A stretch of DNA of 37,531 nucleotides from a bacterium (GTDB lineage: Bacteria; Vulcanimicrobiota; Xenobia; Xenobiales; JADMJV01), in contig JASBRJ010000047.1 of NCBI GenBank assembly GCA_030149525.1, positions 1-37,531 on the forward strand, read 5' to 3'. The notes beneath the pieces are model-generated. The model did no database searches and had not been told where the DNA came from. It saw only the letters and a list, made by a program, of their open reading frames with translations. Within the stretch, counting starts at the first letter, position 1, and each line of letters opens with the position of its first letter. A program made the translations under genes and the position numbers. Shown here one piece after another: positions 34,801 to 37,531 of the stretch.

Positions 34801-35133
34801 ACCCTTGCCGCCACCCCGGGCACGGCCGACTTCCTCACTCAAGCGGGACTGGAAGACGTCAAAGTTGTGCCCAAGATAGACCATCAAGAGCACGCGCTCC
34901 TGAAAGCTATCGCCGAGGGGCCGGTAGTTATGGTGATCAACACTCCCACGGTTGGCGGCGACATGACCCACGGGAAGATGATTCGCCGCTGCGCCATTAT
35001 GCGCGGGATTCCGCTTATCACCACCGTGCCGGCGGTCTACGCAGCCGTCTCCGGGATAAAGGAGTTGGGTGAGAACTCCTGGGACGTCAGGGCGATTCAG
35101 GACTGGATGCCCAGTCTAGCCGCCCTCTCTTAG
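31885..35133 (+). CDS. carB: Carbamoyl-phosphate synthase large chain
   Basis: A 1082-residue enzyme making carbamoyl phosphate from bicarbonate, ammonia and two ATP. The two homologous ATP-grasp halves open with [20 protein letters not shown] and [20 protein letters not shown] (about residues 12 and 565). Each contains the nucleotide-binding [11 protein letters not shown] or [11 protein letters not shown] loop and an EVNPRASR-type metal site. Residues about 400-550 are the oligomerisation domain, and about 940-1082 the MGS-like allosteric domain ([22 protein letters not shown]). The start is TTG at 31885 with GGAGA 6-7 bases upstream. Confidence 0.97.
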   Translation: MPKRKDLKKILILGSGGIIIGQACEFDYSGTQAARALMQEGYEVVLVNSNPATIMTDPELSHRTYIEPLTVNAVDKILCKEKPDAILATVGGQTALNLAVELHEKGVLKKHNVELLGANLDSIQLAEDREKFRQAMIKAGIDVPTSRIVGTVEEALEFVEEVGYPVILRPSYTLGGAGGGFAHDEDELRSACAHGLHESPVTQVLVEESISGWKEYELEVVRDRVGNFIVVCTIENIDPMGVHTGDSITVAPAITLTDPEYQQMRNWSRDIMNIVGVETGGSNVQFAVDPKSGRTIVIEMNPRVSRSSALASKATGFPIAKVAARLAVGYTLDEVNNEITGTTPCSFEPAIDYMVVKIPRWDFAKFPGVNPKLGPTMQSVGEVMAISRSFIEAFQKGFRSLECGLDGLPSPPKLSTEELESTLIPTPERLLHVMKFLRDSLQDGMVPMEALQKLHGITKIDPWFLDQFAQMIEGEAKVSREWTPELLRELKELGFSDQRLAQLTGRTEDEVADIRHKFSLYPCYQRVDTCAAEFPARTPYLYSSYRATEDEAEISSRKKVIILGSGPNRIGQGIEFDYCCVHASFALRDADIESIMVNCNPETVSTDYDTSDRLYFEPLTFEDVWNIIRTESEKGELLGVIVQLGGQTPLKLAARLEQAGAKLLGGGLEPIDRTEDRERFHQLINELGLRQPEGAMARNLEEAYTYARQIGYPVLLRPSFVLGGRAMAVVPNEDSLEQFAVSALEVSESKPLLLDKFLEDAVEVDVDCLGDGRDVYIAGILQHIEEAGIHSGDSACVIPPFKISSDILDMIRDAVRKIGNALKLVGLMNVQLAVQNDHVYVIEVNPRASRTVPFLAKATGFALARMATQLMLGKTLSEVGMIDEPRLDGFFVKAPLIPFRKFPAFDALLGPEMRSTGEVMGQDKTFGNAYAKSQASAKSPLPSPPGTVLVTVNDQDKAKVLQPAQDLQRLGFTLAATPGTADFLTQAGLEDVKVVPKIDHQEHALLKAIAEGPVVMVINTPTVGGDMTHGKMIRRCAIMRGIPLITTVPAVYAAVSGIKELGENSWDVRAIQDWMPSLAALS

Positions 35134-35141
35134 GGTCCGTC

Positions 35142-37256
35142 TTAGAGAATCACAGGTCGAGCCTGGGGATAATCCGGTCGAGTCTGGAGCGGGTCAGGCA
35201 ACTCAACTTCACCGATGTTCACATCGAAGACTTTGGTCGACTTGCACTCAGTGCACTTGGGTGTTTGGGGAGCGGGTGCTCTGAAAGTTTCGGCGTAAGT
35301 TTCTTTGCAGTCGGCTCCTTTGAGGCGATGGCTTTTCTTGCAGTACACTCGTTTGACCGGCGTCGTTGCGAGGAAGTCGAACGTCTTCTGTCGGCCCTGG
35401 GGAAGACCGAGCATCATCTTGCGCCAAGCGCGGGCAGGAAGATCGCCACCGTAAAGATGACGGGTGGGCGAGTTGTCGTCGTTACCCATCCACACCGCCA
35501 GGGTGTAGCGCGGGGTGAATCCCACAAACCATGCGTCTTTGAAGGAGTCGGTCGTTCCCGTTTTACCGGCAATTTGCAAGCCGGGGATGAAGGCGGCAGC
35601 ACCTGTTCCTCGTGATGCTACTCGAAGCATCATATCAACAGTTTGCTCGGCAACCTCAGGGCTGGTGGCCTGTCTGGACCAGCCGTGGGACATGTCGGCA
35701 AGCTTTTGGTTCTCGGCGTCGGTGACTAGTGTGAGAACTGTAGGCTCGTGAAAGGTTCCCTGATTGGCAAAGCATGAGTAGGCGGTTGCCATATCGAGGG
35801 GGGTTACCTCACCGGTTCCCAGAGCAAGGGAAGGCACTCGGGGAAGTTCCGACTTAATCCCTGTTCGCTCTGCCATATCGAGAAGGCTCCAGACTCCGAC
35901 TTTTTGAGCTAGATCCACGGTGGCCTGGTTTCGACTGAGGCGAAGAGCTTCTCGCATGGGGATTTTGCCTTTTTCACGACCGTCTGAGTTGATAGGCTTC
36001 CAGACTTTTGTTTTGTTTCCGTCCTTCACCACCCACTTGACCTCACCATCGTTGAGAAGAGTGTCCTGAGTGTACCCTCTTTCCAAGGCGGCGGTGTAAA
36101 GGAGAGGCTTGAAGGTGGAGCCTGGTTGGCGTAGAGCCTGAGTGGCGCGGTTGAAGCGGTCGCCCGAGCGCCAGTTTTTACCGCCCACCAGAGCTTTGAT
36201 GTGGCCGGTTTTGTTCTCGATGAGGACGGCCGCACCGTTGTTGACACCGTAGCTCCCGCCATAGCGTCCGAGCATCTCTGTAAGGACGGACTCCATGTGC
36301 TTCTGAGCCTTGAGATCCAGGGTCGTTCTGATGGTCAGTCCACCTTCGTAGACTTTTTTCTCACCAAAGGCATCGATGGCTTTCTTCATTGAGTAGGTGG
36401 TGAAGTAGGGATACTTCAAGAGGGGGCGTCCGGCTTCGGGGGTGAGTTCGTCGAAGTCGGCTTGACGGGCTTCGTCTAAAGAGTCACGGAACTCCTGACC
36501 GGTGATGTAATCGTTGTCGCGGAGAGCGGTGAGAACCTGAATCTGACGATAACGGGCACCCCGGTGATTTGTGAGAGGGTTGAGGTAGGTTGGAGACTGA
36601 ATGAGACCGGCAAGCAGTGCGGCTTGGGCTACGGTGAGTTGATCCGGTGTCTTTTTGAAGTAACGGGAAGAGGCTGCACCGATGCCCATGGAGCCGGCAC
36701 CGAAATAAACTTCGTTCAGATAACGTTCCAGAATCTTGTCCTTGCCGTATTCTTGTTCAATCTTTCGGGCAAGGAGAGCTTCTTTAATTTTCCGTTCGTA
36801 GCTTTGCTCGTCGCTGAGATACAGGTGGCGAGCTAGCTGCATCGTGATAGTACTGGCACCCTGTTGGATTCGACCGGCCAGAGCGTTCTGGACTGCCGCG
36901 CGAGCCACGCTTCGATAGTCGACGCCGTTGTGTTGATAGAAGCGAGCGTCTTCGATGGCGACGACGGCGTTCTTGATATTGTCGCCCATGTCTTCGAACT
37001 TTACGGGTTTGTAATTCTCTTTGAAAAGAGTGGCAATGAGCTTGCCGTCACTGCTGAGAAAGCGAGTGATCCGTTTGTCTTCTAGATGATCGAGATCTCG
37101 GATGGGAGGGAGAGACTGCTCGATATCCCGCTTGATTTTTCTCGCGGTCATGGTCGTGCCCAGACCGACAAAGAGAACGGACAAGATTATAACAACAGTA
37201 AAAACTCTGAAGAACGACAGGGCGCGCCTGCGAAGAGTGTACTTGGAACGTTTCAT
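35142..37256 (-). CDS. mrcA: Penicillin-binding protein 1A, bifunctional
   Basis: A 704-residue class A PBP that polymerises and cross-links peptidoglycan at the periplasmic face. After a basic N-terminus and one membrane helix (about 15-37), the GT51 glycosyltransferase has EDARFYQHNGVD (catalytic Glu102), QGASTITMQLARHLYL and KILERYLNEVYFG. The transpeptidase has STFK (Ser380), SRNQ (441) and KTGTT (565). The C-terminal tail has Cys pairs (YCKK...ADCKE, CTECK), as in many PBP1A proteins. ATG 37256 is chosen because the preceding 43 residues look non-coding; no strong ribosome site is seen. It ends tail to tail with carB, only 8 bases apart. Confidence 0.93.
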   Translation of the reverse strand: MKRSKYTLRRRALSFFRVFTVVIILSVLFVGLGTTMTARKIKRDIEQSLPPIRDLDHLEDKRITRFLSSDGKLIATLFKENYKPVKFEDMGDNIKNAVVAIEDARFYQHNGVDYRSVARAAVQNALAGRIQQGASTITMQLARHLYLSDEQSYERKIKEALLARKIEQEYGKDKILERYLNEVYFGAGSMGIGAASSRYFKKTPDQLTVAQAALLAGLIQSPTYLNPLTNHRGARYRQIQVLTALRDNDYITGQEFRDSLDEARQADFDELTPEAGRPLLKYPYFTTYSMKKAIDAFGEKKVYEGGLTIRTTLDLKAQKHMESVLTEMLGRYGGSYGVNNGAAVLIENKTGHIKALVGGKNWRSGDRFNRATQALRQPGSTFKPLLYTAALERGYTQDTLLNDGEVKWVVKDGNKTKVWKPINSDGREKGKIPMREALRLSRNQATVDLAQKVGVWSLLDMAERTGIKSELPRVPSLALGTGEVTPLDMATAYSCFANQGTFHEPTVLTLVTDAENQKLADMSHGWSRQATSPEVAEQTVDMMLRVASRGTGAAAFIPGLQIAGKTGTTDSFKDAWFVGFTPRYTLAVWMGNDDNSPTRHLYGGDLPARAWRKMMLGLPQGRQKTFDFLATTPVKRVYCKKSHRLKGADCKETYAETFRAPAPQTPKCTECKSTKVFDVNIGEVELPDPLQTRPDYPQARPVIL

Positions 37257-37531
37257 AGGTATAGTGTGCCGTCTCCCGGCGATACCTACGACAGCGAGAA
37301 GAATCGATTCCAGGTATCCTTTCGTCTCGGCGATTTCGGGGCAGGGATTCAACCGGGCTATACTTTTGGATATTTGAACCCTCAAGGGAGACTAGTGGTC
37401 TGTCACATAAAGATTTTGGGCCGAGACCGCCCCAGAGGCGGCCGTAGCCTCACCGATTTTTCCTCACGTGCGGCCAGGCACGCCGCGGAAAAACCGGTAA
37501 GCCCACAACCACCTCTGGAACGCCCTCGACT
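37257..37531. other. Non-coding region upstream of PBP1A, reaching the window edge
   Basis: No gene is supported in these 275 bases. The first about 130 should contain the promoter of the PBP gene. From about 37392 the sequence changes character: a TAGTGGTCTGTCACATAAAG segment, then GC-rich inverted repeats. The TAGTGGTCTGTCA word resembles ends of some insertion sequences, but the other end lies beyond the window, so I do not name an element. Confidence 0.4.
37427..37499. repeat. Nested inverted repeats near the right edge
   Basis: CCGCC at 37427-37431 pairs with GGCGG at 37437-37441. Further on, ACCGATTTTTCC at 37452-37463 pairs with GGAAAAACCGGT at 37488-37499 with one mismatch in twelve, around an inner GCGGC/GCCGC stem (37470-37474 and 37482-37486). 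Together they would form one short and one long hairpin. This is more structure than a plain promoter needs and may be part of a repeat family. Confidence 0.55.

Overview
This window is an ordinary chromosomal stretch of an aerobic, Gram-negative-type, moderately GC-rich bacterium. It has lipoproteins with signal peptides, a bifunctional PBP1A, a respiratory chain built from alternative complex III and a caa3 oxidase, and a quinone-type dihydroorotate dehydrogenase. No rRNA or other phylogenetic marker is visible, so I do not name a phylum. The respiratory gene set is known from several lineages, including Acidobacteriota, Planctomycetota, Myxococcota and Bdellovibrionota. Genes are very tightly packed. 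Eleven neighbouring pairs share 4-nt ATGA/GTGA/TTGA stop-start overlaps, and several genes start with GTG or TTG.

Layout. 1-1716 (+): the 3' end of a GH3 glycosidase, then a membrane Ser/Thr kinase with an outside N-terminal domain. 1713-4339 (-): a tandem TM-HAMP protein and three small exported proteins. 4424-15587 (-): a 12-13 gene respiratory block, read from high to low coordinates: actA-actB-actC-actD-actE-actF, a small membrane protein, sco, ctaC-ctaD-ctaE-ctaF. Together these would carry electrons from quinol through cytochrome c domains to oxygen. 15717-16451 (+): a divergent methyltransferase. 16489-18747 (-): a large Ig-like/beta-helix lipoprotein. 18872-21060 (-): an HNH endonuclease-like protein with five tandem 30-31-residue repeats, followed by a small gene broken by a 162-bp palindromic MITE-like insertion and by a frameshift. 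21274-25581 (-): hypothetical proteins, an acyl-CoA synthetase and a putative HExxH protein.

25665-35133 holds the whole de novo UMP pathway: pyrB-pyrI-pyrC-pyrD-pyrE-pyrF on the minus strand and, divergently, carA-carB on the plus strand. 35142-37256 (-): PBP1A. The last 275 bases are non-coding and contain nested inverted repeats that may be the edge of another repeat element.

The most unusual signals are the repeat-bearing HNH protein and the palindromic insertion in the small gene beside it. The respiratory and pyrimidine blocks are known systems in notably complete and compact form.
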